Assembly: GCA_003024785.1 (NCBI GenBank)
Contig: PUQB01000191.1
Span: forward strand, 186,001 to 250,000
Source: Selaginella tamariscina
Taxonomy: Eukaryota; Streptophyta; Lycopodiopsida; Selaginellales; Selaginellaceae
Direction of reading: 5' to 3'
DNA length: 64,000 nt
Below the pieces are notes generated by a model. That model did not search any database. It saw nothing but the letters and a program-made list of their open reading frames with translations, and was not told the origin of the DNA. Shown one piece after another: positions 1 to 12,276 of the stretch. Within the stretch, counting starts at the first letter, position 1. Every line of letters begins with the position of its first letter. The position numbers and the translations under genes were made by a program.

Positions 1-30
1 TGTTAAAGGTAAGAAGTTAAGAGCATAGGA

Positions 31-424
31 TGTCAGAGTTTTAACTTGAAGGGCCAACACGTGTAACATGTGGTTATTAAGTGGCCATCCAGTATCATCA
101 CCCTGTGTAAACAACGTTAAATCTTTCAAAATGACTTAAGAGTATGACTCAAATGCAGAAGATTCAAAGTGCTACTCTAAGTCCCCTAGAATGACTATCC
201 CCTGAACCCTAGAGGATAACTCGAGAAGACTTTAAGATCTTGTCTTAGTAGACCTAGACAGGCTCATGCCCTAACCTCATTAAGGAGATGTGCCTTACAC
301 ATACCCTTGTGACAGAACTAAGACATTGTCACTTACCCATCACCCTCATCTCCTTTAGGGCGATAAGGGGTACTTTAAGCCACAACTAACCCCTAAGGGT
401 TTGAGTGGCCAAGTCATACCCTAG
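31..424 (-). mobile_element. Partial LTR of the window's LTR family, minus orientation
   Basis: The stretch starts with TGTCAGAGTTTTAAC, the reverse complement of the LTR end defined by the two solo LTRs at 32645-34340 and 42301-44072. It carries the same ordered landmarks (CACCCTGTGTAAACAACG, the 'gaggataactcgag' region, 'aagggtttgagtggcc'). Similarity stops abruptly near 424, so this is a truncated copy. Confidence 0.75.
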
Positions 425-3330
425 CCATATATATGAAATGATATCACATATATAAATCTATAACATTTATGTATGTATGTATGTGATAACATTTCATAGC
501 TCCTCCGACTCTCTATGTCCCCCTTTCCTTTTTGTTCTACCGCTAATGTGGCTGCTTGCGGCGGCCTATTACTCAGGAGCTTGGCCATTTGATAGCAATT
601 GTCCATGTTGTGGGGCCCGCAAATGTTACATACCCGATAGTACTTATCTCTGCATGCAGTGTATCCTAGTTGGGCAAGCGCGACGGTTAGGTCCTCCTTT
701 CATGCTGCCGCCTTGTGGGCCTCTCCTCATTGTGGTTGCACGTGCTCTTTGGCTCCTGACCGCTGCTTCTTTCTGGCAACCTTTGGGGTGTTCGAAAGGG
801 TCTCCTCATTCGTGGTGGTGTCAATTGCCCCCTCGACATCTGATTTGTTCTGCATCTTCTTCTTCTTGACGTTTCTCAACTTCCTACTTTTTTGCTTTCT
901 TGGCATACCAAAGTAGTTTATCAAACGTTCAGTCGTCGTTCAATTCGAGCCACTTGCGGATCTCCTATTGTAATCCCTTCTGGTACCACATCTTCTTGGT
1001 CAAATCGATGAGGGGATCCCTTAATTGGGTGATGTACCCAAGCATGCAGACCGTGTATTTGTCAACCAAATCTCCTACACTCTGCTTCAGATTAGTTAGC
1101 TTATGAATTACCTCTTCCTTGCTTTTCTCTTCCCAAAAGGTGTCCAGAAATGCCCTCCACACAGTTTCCAAGTGAGCTCCTTCATTTGCCTCGTGGAATC
1201 GCATCCACCAAGCGTGTGGCTTCTTGTTTAGAATGCATGCAAACGCACTCAGCTTTTTGTGGTTGTCGCTCACGCTTCTTAGCTCGCACACTTGCTCAAA
1301 CTTGTGTACATGCTTGTCGACGTCTTCACCCCTTGCTCCTCAAAACGCAGGTAAGGGTACTATCATTGTACTCTCATGCATCCGATTCAGTGCGCGTCAA
1401 ACGTGTTGTAGTCCACATCCTGGTATCCCGCGGGTACCTTTTGCCTCCCTCGCATTCTAGCCCTTCGATTGAGGGTTGGGGACGAAGATGGGCTCCTCCT
1501 GGCTATCCCTCGAGGGCCCCCTTTGCAAGACTAGCCTAATGGCTGGTGGCACGGCATATCTTAGCTGAACGGTATCTCCTCGTCCAACGGTTGGCTTGGA
1601 AGGATCGTGCAACTTTGTGGAATCCCCTCATGGTGTTGGAACAGTCATGGCTGCTGGGGCAAATTCTCCTCACCCAAGACGGTATCCCCTCATCTTGTGG
1701 TTGCCGTGGCTCTACCGTATGCCTTTGCGAAATCCCCTTGCGTGGTTGGTACGATCTCACTCGCTTGGGCGGATTTCCCTCGCTTTGGGACAAAATCCCC
1801 TCATCCCTTGCCTAGAGTAACCATTGTGTGGTCCCCCTTACTAGTGCCTTTTCTCAATTAGTTAGCTTGTCGATGTTTAGTCACCTTCATGCAGGTGGTC
1901 TTTGTGTAGCCCAGTCTTTTGGAGTCTCGGGCCGCCTTCCTAGTACTCATCTTGGCCTGCTGTGTCGTCCGACCGGCTAAACTCATGGTGCAGAGTTTCC
2001 TTTGTTGGTGGTCAATGCCCCTCCCTATGGGGGCCTTCCAAATGAGGCTCTTCCTCCCCTCTTTCTGGCCATCCATGGTCCACCTGCCTTACCTTGATGG
2101 CTGATGGTGGCCATGGGTCTCCTACCTTGCCTCCCTCATGTGTTGGCCACACAAAACCTCTAGCTCTCGTCCTCTGTCATTGCCCACGCTATTGTCACTG
2201 CTGCGGGTTTCTTGCCTCCAGTGTGGGCCTTCCCTCTCATGGGATTCTTCCACGCAAGGTCTCATTGAATACTAGTTCAACTCTCCGGTGTGGGGGCTCA
2301 TCGTAGTCGTCACTTTCACCTACATCGAGAGGGGGTGGCGACCGACTTCAATGGTGTTGTGCTAGACTTCCGCTCCTCGAAGGTTCAGCCATGTGGTGTT
2401 TGCATCGTGCCTTCGGACGGGTGAGGTTGGGGCTAATTGTGCCATTCGAGGTACCTCCCTGCCCTCCATAAGCCTCTCCCAACCAACCCAGTGCATCCTC
2501 ATGGCTAGTTGGTACTCATTGATCTCCAGTTGTTCAAATGAATTAGCATCAGCTCTCCGATCTCTCCTCCGAATTGCAACACTACTTGCTATGGTGAACT
2601 CCATCTGCGTGTAGTTAATATCCCTCTGTGGTCACCACCAATGGTCATCGGGGACGCCGTAGGCCAGATGTGGGTGACTTACGCAACCTTGGTGGTTGCT
2701 AGGGCGATGTTACCAACCCAATCCCAAGGGTCTGCACTGGCTTGCTCAGGCTTACCTCAAGAGGTGCTTTATTGTGCAGTGATGGCCTTTACCCAGACGC
2801 TAGGGTCTGTGGGCAAGCGAGTGGGAGTTCCCATAGGGCAAAGTTGCTGCCTCCTCAGGAAAATATAGCCGGGGGAGAAGAGAAGAGGAAGATCTAGCGA
2901 GAGACAAAGACAAGATGTAGATATATATTGCCTGATGAGATACAAGAAGGCCCCTTTTCCCAAGAGACGGTGGAGCAAGATACAAAGAAGAAGACGAGCC
3001 AGAAGAACCCCGACCCACTGCTTACCTTCCTACTTATATAGTGGGTCGGCTTGTGCTAGACCCTAGGTCCAGGTGGCGCTCCCCTACTGGTTGCCGCCCT
3101 GTGACCAAGTCATGTCCTATGGCATTCATTTGCCTCCCTTATGCGTGCTGTCCCACATACCGAGGTAGTTGGTCTAGCCGATTAAATCTAGCCTATTGCT
3201 GGCGCCACCTGCCAACCGTTGCTATCGATCAATACCTATTGTACCCTTCTGACTCGATCGCTTGTCCCCATTGCTCGACCGCACTAGCTAGAGATTTGAC
3301 GGTGGTCACCCACCGTCAACCACATACCAA
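425..3330 (-). mobile_element. Decayed internal region of a Ty3/gypsy-like retrotransposon
   Basis: A GC-richer block than its surroundings. Its recognisable coding lies on the minus strand: a gag core at 965-1291, a lysine/arginine-rich stretch at 727-924, and a zinc-knuckle-like remnant near 590-640 (C-x2-C-x2-H-x4-C, spacing imperfect). Open frames upstream (2362-2604) may be the gag N-terminus but show no clear motif. Frames are broken between these pieces, so it is a relic. Plus-strand frames here are shadows. A TATATAAG on the minus strand near 3030-3042 could be promoter-like. No pol was recognised in this block. Confidence 0.6.
965..1291 (-). pseudogene. Retrotransposon gag fragment
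   Basis: About 108 residues with the hallmarks of the plant retrotransposon gag domain: a tryptophan pair (AWWMRFHEA) followed by TVWRAFLDTFW and LTNLKQSVGDLVDKY, the usual order WW...W..F...F...F..LKQ...V..Y. It is followed after a stop by KWLELN and a basic tail, then a degenerate zinc knuckle. In an intact element this protein forms the particle that packages element RNA. Here it is interrupted by stops and has no attached protease or polymerase, so it is not functional. Confidence 0.65.
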
Positions 3331-5085
3331 GTTATGTATGTTACCTAAGCATGCTCTCTAGGCCACAAATTGTTTATGTTTTCCTCCACAAGACTGAACT
3401 CCCTTATAAAATTAAATTACATTATCTTCGATCATCCATACTTCTTCATCATCTCCACATAGATATCAAACATAACAACTACATTCTTCCATGTGGCCAC
3501 TCTTATTGCTATGATGTAGCTTGTGCCACCATTTATGATTGCCAGTGTATATATGCTATAACGCTCCAACTTGTAATAACTAAAAACAAAGGAAGAAATC
3601 ATTATTAACTATTAATAAGCAATAACATGTCATATAGTGGAGCATCTACTGCGTGACCACTTCATACAATAAATGCTCAATGGCTCTTCGCACACATAGC
3701 ACGTATTATTAATGTGCTCTACCACCATTATTGAGTGTTGAGAATAGTTCTTTTTTTCCTCCAAATTTTTATTACATATAAATTTAAAATTCTTAAAGCC
3801 TCATGTACAACATCACAACTCACCTTAAGTCTACTCTATACAACAAACTTGTGGCTATGTCAAAGTTTTAACCCAAGGACTAAAACATGGCAACACGTGG
3901 CTACTAAGTCCATGTGTGAACAATGTTAAGTCTTTCAAGATAAACCTAAGAGTCTAATTCATATGTCTAAATAGGCATAAGACTCAGGTTCTACCCTAAC
4001 TCTCTAAAATGACTACCCTCCAAACCTTGAGTGATACAGCTAAAGCAGTGTCACTTATCCCTTGAGGAATCACCCTCATTTAGGAGTACAACCCTTTTTA
4101 AGTAACAAGGGGTACCCTGATGCATAATTATCCCCAAGGGTTTGAGTGGCTAAGTCATACACTAGACTTAGGGTTAATACTTAATGAGGACATAAGTGTG
4201 TACCATAAGTGAACATGAGTGTTCTATTAAGTAAACTCCCAAGACTAAGTTTGGATAGCTCTAAGTACACGACCTTGCAAATGCCTCACAAATTAATAAG
4301 TTTAGGTCGTTAAACCCCTAGTTCTCAAGGAGAAGACCCCCCTTAGCCAAGTGTGCCAATAGCACATCCAGTTAGAAGACCTAACCTCCCTTGAACAAAT
4401 GCCCAAAGCTTAACTCTCTAATGTGAACACAAGCATGCATGCTTGCTAGAGTATCCAACCCCTTGGTGTTGAGCCCATGCGACAACCCCAAAGGGCGTGC
4501 CTCAAACATTGTACCGTGTGCCATCTAGTTTAGCATCATATCTTCATGTGACACTGTTTCCCAAGATGTGGGTTATCACATCATAACCCCTTAGATTCAA
4601 GAGTTAAACCTGGTGCCACATACATGGCTCACAGATGCCCTCTAGAACCCCTCTCCGATACATGTTTTGAATTGCAAAATTTTATGAATCATCAAATACT
4701 TGAACACAACTTGTGCCTGAGGCTTGTTTGAGGGTGTGCTACTTGAGCGTCCTACCCCCAAGCTACCCCTCGACCTTTGCCTAGAGTTTTTTGAGGTATT
4801 TAGGAACAACCTACTAGACTACACCTAAGAGCACTAAGTAGGAATGTTTCTCAGTACATCTAGAGCTTGTCAATATAGTTTAGTAAGTAATAATAGTCAA
4901 CTCCAAAGTAAAAGTAAAACTGGCCCATAGAAACAAATGTGAAAATAGCTCTACAACATCTAGAACACCCTTGGATCTAAAAACACCAGTCCAACCATGA
5001 TCTTGTAAAGTATGATACATAGTTGCAAATGATTCCTAACTACTTTGTAATGTCCTTCATGTCATATTGCAAGTTACAATTAACC
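3325..5085. repeat. Direct duplicate of 44660-46950, carrying an LTR
   Basis: The run from 'aagttatgtatgtt' and 'gcatgctctctaggcca' through 'ggagcatct.ctgcgtgaccac' to 'catgtcatattgcaag' recurs in the same order and orientation at 44660-46950, including the embedded minus-strand LTR and both of its flanks. Sharing flanks as well as LTR means a segment was copied, not that two elements inserted independently. The non-LTR part (3340-3857) shows no recognisable coding. Confidence 0.7.
3858..4925 (-). mobile_element. LTR, minus orientation, shortened
   Basis: Begins TGTCAAAGTTTTAACCC and runs to 'ccaaagtaaaagtaaaact', the reverse complement of the family's start. It is roughly 1.07 kb against about 1.7-1.8 kb for the solo LTRs, so it has internal deletions. 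As the gag scrap to its left is also on the minus strand, it could be the 5' LTR of that element, but no primer-binding site was recognised between them. Confidence 0.6.
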
Positions 5086-5159
5086 ACATAGTTAAAAAGA
5101 TCTTTTATATACAAAAGCGCAAACAAATCTTACATAATCTCGACTATTAAAACTATCTT

Positions 5160-6650
5160 GTTAGTGAAAATAAAAAAGAATCATGACACAATCATATCAT
5201 AAAGAAGCAATGGCCTTCTTATTCCCCAAACCTTATGTACCACAAATAATTTATTTGAAAACAACAAAGATGTAACATCTTACCCCATGACATGTTTTCA
5301 ATTTTATAAAAAAGAGATTAAAACCCTTCCAACTTATAAATCAATGCATTAGTACATAAAATAAATATAACAAGTGCATAATTATACTCTTTAGAACATA
5401 ATCAATTTTCTAACTAGCACTTTTAATAATTAAATTAAATGAATGACATTGCGTGAAGAAGACTTAAAAGATTACATAAAAAGATATAAGAATAGATAAT
5501 GATTGCAAAATCATAAATCTTATGCGGTTGCCTCAAAAAATATCTTTTTAATAATCTAAACATATTTTTAACACTTTGTCTGTTTTTCTAATGTTACCTT
5601 ACTAAACCAACTTGCTCACAAAGTGAGACGTCTCTTCACTTAATAAATTACAAAGTAAACATTAGAAAATGACTCATGTATGTATAAATATTAAAAATCA
5701 ACTTTTTAAAAACTGATGTCTCAAGTAATTATTGAAGCAAACAAAAAATCAAAGAGGTGTAGCATGTATGCATAAGTATTCTACATGATGACCATGCATT
5801 CATATATCATGCCATACATGAGTCCATGCATGCATACATCATACCATGCATAAATAAGGAATATGACATTGCATTTAAACAACTCACACTTTTTCAAAAA
5901 GTTCACTATATATGAATCCACAACAAGACATTTTGCATTTCATAAAGAACATGTGGTCAATTTGACACTAAGTAAAAAATGTAGAAATTGCCCTTCAATT
6001 TAATAAACTATTAAAACTCATATATGATATTGAAATGAGTATGTGTGTGTGTCTCTATCTATCTATTTATCTATATAATTAGCAAGTTCGTTAATTATGT
6101 TTCTTTTAAATAGTTTGTAGTATTCTTTTTAATATAAGTATATTTATATATATTATAATATAAATGTACAATATATTAATTAAATTATATATAATACTTG
6201 CATATCGACTTGTAGATATGTATATGTAATCTTTGTAAGAAAAACCAGCCCCTTTTCAAAATTAAAATTCTCATTTATGTGTTAAACAATAAAGTTAATT
6301 CAATTAGGATATATTTTAGAATTGACCTTAAGTTAACACACACACACACACACAACACATATATATATATAGTAAACGAAATTTAAATAACGTATCCAGT
6401 TAAGATATATGTTTAGGATATACTTTCTCTCAGTATACAAGCTTCTTTACATTACATATAATATTATTTGGATATTTTAATGTTTTATTATTAAAATATA
6501 TGACATCATCTTATTCTAAATTCCCATTAAAATTCCTGATTAAGTTAAGATGTTGATAATGAAGTATATTCCAAGGATATTATTATTTGAATGGGTTAGA
6601 TTTTATTCATTTTTAAACTAAAAACATTTAAAATTTTAGTTTTATTCGAT
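5160..6650. other. Gene-free AT-rich part of arm A
   Basis: No gene seen. The stretch is AT-rich and matches 40545-41940 in reverse complement. It contains short repeats: 'catgcatgcata' runs near 5790-5850, a (GT)n/(CTAT)n patch near 6041-6070, and (AC)n then (AT)n near 6337-6370. Confidence 0.6.
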
Positions 6651-6803
6651 ATGTATGATTGGTATACACCTTCGTCGACCTATTCGATATGTATGAAACA
6701 TATAATATATGTGTAAAAACATATATTATAGTATATATAGGTGAAGGATATTGAAAAGAGTTATCGACAATTTTGATTTGAATAAATATTATAATTTTTG
6801 TGT

Positions 6804-6877
6804 AGCCTTCTAGCTCAGTTGGTTAGAGCATCGTGCTAATAATGCGAAGGTAATAGGTTCGAAACCTGTGAAGGTCA
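6804..6877 (+). tRNA. tRNA-Ile (anticodon AAU), copy 1, slightly degenerate
   Basis: A 74-nt cloverleaf with the A box TAGCTCAGTTGG, anticodon loop CTAATAA (anticodon AAU), B box GGTTCGAAACC and discriminator A. Position 1 is A opposite C72 (mismatch), 2-71 is G-U, and the anticodon stem carries a G-U pair at 31-39. These weaken the acceptor stem compared with the arm B copy at its first position. It could be a decaying duplicate. No intron. Confidence 0.7.
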
Positions 6878-7067
6878 ATCATTATAAATTTGATTTTGAA
6901 TTCAGGCATGAAACACTAGGGTTTAACAGAAGCAATTTCTGAATTTAAGTCCCAATTCCTGAAGCCTATGTGTTGTAATCTTCCACGACTTGACACGTGG
7001 CGAATCATCCTTTGCCCTATACAAAAAAAACACCATTAAAAAACTTAATTACTTTTAATTAAAGCTT

Positions 7068-7251
7068 ACTTTCTGGGAATGGGATATTCCGGGAATAACT
7101 TCGCCATGGTTTCTACGACCTCACCACGGTGTAATATATTTTCAGCACAGAGGTATCTTCCGTAAGCATTTATATCTTCGTATACAAGAATATGCGCCTC
7201 TGCCACGTCTCTCACGTCCACGTATGCTTGACAATGATTGGTATACACCTT
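7068..7251 (-). pseudogene. Isolated exon of a cinnamoyl-CoA reductase (CCR)
   Basis: The minus-strand exon encodes [19 protein letters not shown], then [16 protein letters not shown] and LFPEYPIP. These match the C-terminal half of CCR and related short-chain (extended SDR) reductases, where the same phrases occur in this order. It is bounded by a plausible acceptor (..gaatag|gtgcg) and donor (cccagaaa|gtaagc). No other CCR exon was found nearby: the Rossmann GxxGxxG exon and the KNWYCY motif are both absent. CCR reduces hydroxycinnamoyl-CoA esters in lignin synthesis, but one exon alone cannot be active. It is probably an exon carried in by a rearrangement. Confidence 0.8.
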
Positions 7252-7383
7252 CGTCGCACCTATTCGATATGTATGAAACATATAATATATGTGTAAAAAC
7301 ATATATTATAGTATATATAGGTGAAGGATATTGAAAAGAGTTATCGACAATTTTGATTTGAATAAATATTATAATTTTTGTGT

Positions 7384-7457
7384 AGCCTTCTAGCTCAGTT
7401 GGTTAGAACATCGTGCTAATAACGCGAAGGTAATAGGTTCGAAACCTGTGAAGGCCA
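7384..7457 (+). tRNA. tRNA-Ile (anticodon AAU), copy 2
   Basis: A 74-nt cloverleaf with anticodon loop CTAATAA, a fully paired anticodon stem (TCGTG/CGCGA), B box GGTTCGAAACC and 3' strand GAAGGCC plus discriminator A. As in copy 1 the first acceptor pair is A-C. It differs from copy 1 by G to A in the D-arm/variable junction (TTAGAACA). It lies 579 bp downstream of copy 1 and just upstream of the PPR gene, in the same orientation. Confidence 0.75.
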
Positions 7458-7533
7458 ATCATTATAAATTTGATTTTGAATTCAGGCATGAAACACTAGG
7501 GTTTAACAGAAGCAATTTCCGCACTGAAAATCC

Positions 7534-7848
7534 ATGAAATGGGCGTGTCTAATAGAACGTGAGTATATTACATACAGAACAATTTTATGTATATATGTAA
7601 TTACATATACACATCTTATTACATGATAACATACACACACACACGCAGATATATATAATATATATATATATATAGGAGCGTGGGGCGACTTTTCATTGCG
7701 CAGCAGCAGAAGCTTCAAATCGTTTTCGAACACAATGGACAGAAGATCTGCAAGCAAAATACGACCCACTCAAGAAGGTAAGACTTAATTAAATTAATCA
7801 TAATGCTAATTAGTCTATATAATACATATGCAGACGTACATATACATG

Positions 7849-7889
<41 letters not shown>

Positions 7890-8674
7890 CTTTACAAATG
7901 GTGAGCGACTTGAAACGTGCAAAGTCGGATCTTGATAAGGTGCTGACGGCTCGTTGCTCGCGTATGCTTCGATTTGATTACATTACGGTGCTTCAAACAT
8001 TGCAATCCCAAAATGAAGTGGATATCACTCTTAAGGTGTGTGTGTGTATTGTGTGTGTGCGTGTGTAAAACCGTTAATACGTATATATTGGAATATCACT
8101 CTTAAGGTATATAAATATTGTGTGTGTAAAACTATTATAGTATATATAAATACTTTATGTGTGTATTACATTTCATTAAGTTCTTTTAAACACACACACA
8201 CACACACACATGTGCTCGCAGGCGTATATATATCTCCTGCAGGTATTTGATATGATGCGAAAAGAGCGCTGGTACAAACCGAGCCGATCGTTATACGAAT
8301 CATTAATGGAATTTTCGTTCAATAATAAGAGAATGGATGATTGGAATATTCTCCTGAAAAACTCTATCGCCGAGAAGGTGGAGTTAACTAATGACACTCT
8401 TAACTCCCAATAAACAGGTACAAATATTATATATATTATATTAAAATTATATAGCTCATAAAATATAATTAATTTGATTTATATATGTTATAGATGTATT
8501 GAAGAGAAGAGCTTTGAAGAATGCATGGAATATTACGAGGCAATCAAGTTATCTAAATTCAAGGTTGGGGAGGAGTTTTATTTATATATAAATAAGACGC
8601 TTAATCAAGCGGAGCAATATGAAAGAGCTGATCAAGTGCTTAAGGACTTAGCCATGTTAGCAGATGAGCTTTAG
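7534..8674 (+). CDS. THA8-like pentatricopeptide repeat protein (At1g62350 type), one in-frame stop
   Basis: Five exons join with consistent phases: 7534-7558, 7676-7777, 7890-8035, 8243-8417, 8505-8674 (206 codons with stop). The product starts MKWACLIERAWGDFSL and contains EALQMVSDLKRAKSDLDKVL, a conserved start of the short THA8-like family. Repeat-like helices follow: VFDMMRKERWYKPSRSLYE in exon 4 and ECMEYYEAIKLSKFKVGEEF in exon 5. THA8-type proteins act in organelles on group II introns. The basic, Ser/Arg-rich N-terminus (residues 9-35) would suit targeting. In exon 4 a TAA replaces coding at about 8410-8413: this copy reads N-S-Q-stop where arm B reads K-L-P-K. The copy is therefore truncated to about 148 residues unless the sequence is wrong there. 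The exon 5 acceptor was chosen because it alone keeps the frame. Confidence 0.75.
7852..7887 (+). repeat. (TG)n microsatellite ending at a 3' splice site
   Basis: An uninterrupted TG run of about 18 units directly abuts the acceptor TAG of PPR exon 3. Arm B has a shorter AC/TG run at the same place (39650-39668). Confidence 0.9.
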
Positions 8675-9239
8675 ACTCTATAAGCTTATTCAATTAATTA
8701 ATCCATATACACACACGTGCACAGCGTATATGCTAACTTGCAGGCATATACGTACATATGACATAGGTACATATATATGTATTATGCTGACCAAATGTAT
8801 TTGTATACACCCACATATACATACATATGTATATGTGTACATTTTGTGTATGTGCATTTCCCTTTTGGCTGTAATCTTGAGTGCTGAACTGTTTTCAGCA
8901 ACCCAATGGCTCAAAGAAGTTTAATTGTTGATGTTTATATATGTACATAACATATATGTATATATAATTTAAATATTTTATTTAAAGTAATATTAATTAA
9001 ATAATTAATAAAATGAGCATATATAAATTTTCAAATTAATAAATATGTGGTAGTAAATTCATATTTACTTTCACATGAATCCCGAAATTTCATTAAGCGC
9101 ATGTATGCACATCATCGTATTTACATATATACATGTATAAAGTTGGTTTAAGTTACTGTAGCATTTTATTTAGTTTTGAAAGGTATACCAGTGTCTGCAG
9201 ATTCTGCTGACGTGGCCTTGGGCACATGGCTGCCTCACC
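8675..9239. other. Spacer between PPR gene and hAT block
   Basis: No gene seen. AT-rich with ATAC/TATG-type short repeats. It matches 38035-38775 in reverse complement, ending near 'gacgtggccttgg' (9209), which marks the left breakpoint of the hAT block. Confidence 0.6.
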
Positions 9240-11990
9240 TTCGACGGTTTTGGTACTCTTCATAAGATTTTAAACTTTTATAAAATGGCAATTTTCAATC
9301 GAGACTTTAAAAAGAAATGTTGTGTTTAAAAATAAAACTTTCATAAAGAATAGTATTAAAATATATAACCTTTCGAAAAGAAAAGCAACGTTTTTAGAAA
9401 AAAATTTAATTTTTAATGGGTTTTGAACCCTGGTGAGGGACATTAGTAACAATAATGACCTACAAAATTTTAATTTTTAATGGGTTTTGAACCCTGGCGG
9501 GACATTAGTAATATAATGACTTGTAAAACTTTCAATTTTTAATGGGTTTTGAACCCTAGCAAGGGACATAGCACATTGGCATTGAGTACTCATGGACGGT
9601 ACACACAAGTCCAAGATGGGATGGCTCAAAAAGAACAGTCGACAAACAAATTTAGGTAATTTTTTATCTATTTAGGTATAGTACTTCTAGGGTAGATGTA
9701 AATCAAAGCAAACAGGGTGGGGGAACTGCAACGATTCAAGAAGGATTGGCAATTGATGTACCTTGGCTTCTTAGAGCATATGTCTACCCAAATGAGATAA
9801 TGAAGTGCTCCTATTGTATTAGTTTAGAAAGGAGAATGTCTTTGCTACAAGAGGCTATACAACCTTATAAAAAGAGCCATCAAGACTTATGCAAAATCTG
9901 AGGATCATATTGTAATTAAAAAAAGATCAAAAGAGAAGAGTGCACCACCGCAACAGCGAATATGAGCATCTAGAGGTTATGAATTCTCAAAAGTAGTCAC
10001 AAGTGATGATGTTGATGAAGATAACTTACTAGATTGCACAAAAGAGGGATCCTATTGAGAAGTTTGAATGGATTGTGCATTTCAGGTTCATGGGACTCCT
10101 TACATGCACAAAGATGGATATGCAGCTTACACAAATGCAAAGGCTTTAAGTCTTTTCTCTTTACTGCTCATCAAGCTTATTACAAGTTTCAAAAAGAAGC
10201 TCTTGCAAGTCCTTTCTACAGCATTTTGCTTCGTGAATCTACAGACAATAGGCTAGAGCACCATCTCATCATCTATGTGAAGTTCCTGTTAGCAGCGAGC
10301 CTGTAACAAGGTACCTAAAGCTGATCTTTATCAAAGATGGATTGACAAGTACTTTATTTGAAGCAGTTACATTTGTATAACCTTTTCCTTCCCCTTAACC
10401 AACAGGCAAAGGGCTAATTGGTGTTTATGAGAGGGCCCATAGTTATGATGACCCAGGTTCGCTTGGGTCTTTTGCCCAATATCCCACAATCTTTACTCAT
10501 GTAGTTAACCCAAGTTAGAATTATGACAACATTCTTGGAAGAGATTGGATTGCCGTTGGAGAGGTTGATAGGAGTTGTATAGATGGATGTAGCGCTATGC
10601 AAGGTCAGTGATCATGCTTAGTTGTACGACTGAAGCAGATTATCCCTCATATTACTAATACATTGTGTGGCTCACAAAGAGGCTTTGGCAGCGAACGATT
10701 CCTTCAATTATTTTAGTGTTTAAGGAGCTTGAAGCACTTGCAAAACATGTTGGTGGCTGGGTTGGACACTCTTCTCAAGACTACAGCTTTTGCATAAAGT
10801 CAAGGGATTATGAAATTGAAGAAGCTTAGCTTACTTTCAGATTCACAATGTTTATTGGTTGTCTCGAGGCAAGGTGATCTTACATCTTGTTGAAGTGATG
10901 CCAGCTCTTTTACGCTTGTGGGAGACAACTAATGAGGCAAAGCTTTTTGGAGAGTTTAAGAAATTTGAGGTACAGTTCTTTTTTCACTTTCTAGCGGACG
11001 TACTCAATGAATTGTATATGTTAAACAAGAGGTTTCAAAGTAGGGACTTGGAGCTTTCAACAATCTCCTCAATGTTCACAGGGACAATTAACATTCTAAG
11101 GATCCAGTTTTTAGGAGCTGAGTTTGGAGTTGGAGCACCAAATCTCACAGTTTTCTGAAAGATGGTTGTTGAGAACAAAGGAGGTCTTCGTTATAAGGAT
11201 GATGCTGGATTTGTTCATCTTTACCATTTGGATTGGACAGCCAACACACTGGATGGTTGTTTGGCAATTGGGCGAGGCTATGTTGAGAAAGTAATTCAAT
11301 GTTTTAGGACAGGTTCCTGTAGGATAGCTCCTCAGTATTGGAAGCTTCAAAGCTTTTTAACACCGCTTTATACTAAGAACATGGCTAAAGTTGCTTGTGA
11401 GGCTACCTCTCAGGCAACTCTTCTCTTGGCACAGTTTGGAGGGAAGTTCTACAATGCTGAAGAGTTTGCAACTCAGGTGTCCACTTTTTCTATGAGACTT
11501 ATCAGTGACTTTGGAAAAAGGTATGACTACTTTATGGAGCATTTGCAACAATAATAGTACATTTTTTTTAATATTCTTGTTTTTTGAGCTTTATAACTTT
11601 ATGTTTTACAGCTACTATACCCAAGCTTACAAAGAGATCATGAAAGTTTGGGGGGCTGTGATGGTGATACCATCTAGCACACACGGCTTCAAGAGGCAAA
11701 ACGACTCAAAGATGGAAAAGAGCATGTCTAAAGTTGAAAACTTTGGACATGTTAATGTTCCTTTCACTTTCAGCTCCTGACACATTGCATGCAGATTACC
11801 AACTAATTTTTAATCATTGGAGTTTAGGTTGTACTTGAAAGCTTTATCAAATTTAAACCTTGCATTTTGAAATTTAATTCTTTTTTTAAAACTTTAAGTG
11901 AAAGGTAGAACCAAAATAAACCTTTCAAAAGAAAAAATGGGTGCCTTTCAAATTTAGGCATGCATGGCACCAGGACACCTTGTTGAAGGT
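9240..11990 (+). pseudogene. Decayed hAT-type transposase (DUF4371 / ZNF862-like), copy A
   Basis: Stop-interrupted coding on the plus strand keeps the family's order: STDNRLEHHLIIYVKFL (DUF4371 start, near 10240), a histidine-containing CVAHKEALA-like segment near 10665-10690, then FFHFLADVLNELYMLNKRFQ (10980-11035), and a C-terminal stretch at 11162-11554 (HLYHLDWTANTLDGC...). Such proteins derive from hAT transposases with a lost or diverged DDE core. Multiple frameshifts and stops show it is dead. A diverged copy lies at 35650-37990 in the same orientation. A short phrase 'aatttttaatgggttttgaaccctgg' repeats three times near 9405-9560. Confidence 0.65.
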
Positions 11991-12135
11991 CCCAAAATTG
12001 ATTTCTGGAGTGCCACAAGATGCACGTGTGCTTTTGTAGTTACACAAGAGTGTCTATGGCTACTTCATTAAAGGTCAGTAGTATTATACATACATATATA
12101 TGTATATGCATGCTTGTGCATATATACTGACACGG

Positions 12136-12276
12136 TTTGCCATCCGATGATCCAAGGAACTTCAATAATCAAGAAAATGTGCATTGTGCCTACTGTGATT
12201 ATGCATACACACAGGAGGGGGATTTGCAAAGCAAGCTTTAGGTCCATAACTCATGGCTCTTATGTCCTTTTCATAG
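12136..12276 (+). pseudogene. Relic of polyphenol oxidase exon 2
   Basis: Aligns base for base with PPO exon 2 (28232-28373): PDDPRN, HCAYCDYAYTQEGDLQSK, then VHNSWLL.PFHR, followed by a GTGTG donor. It holds the first CuA histidine (in HCAYC), the second (HNSW) and the third (FHR) in one frame, broken only by a TAG where the gene has CAG. No other PPO exon is present; the rest of the gene is deleted. It keeps five G where the full gene has four (see 28315). Confidence 0.85.

Larger units (their letters stand above)
6657..7519. repeat. Tandem duplication of about 579 bp holding a tRNA-Ile and a CCR exon
   Basis: The segment 6657-6940 (from 'gattggtatacaccttcgtcg' to 'taacagaagcaatttc') is repeated at 7236-7519 with few differences. 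The first copy starts inside the coding sequence of the CCR exon whose full version sits between the copies (about 7068-7251). One duplication step of a unit containing CCR exon, intron piece and tRNA explains the layout. Arm B has neither the second tRNA nor the CCR exon. Confidence 0.8.

Noticed and set aside
477..1815. Plus-strand open frames opposite the gag remnant
   Set aside because: Gag-like text is on the minus strand. The plus frames show no motif and arise from the GC-rich opposite strand.
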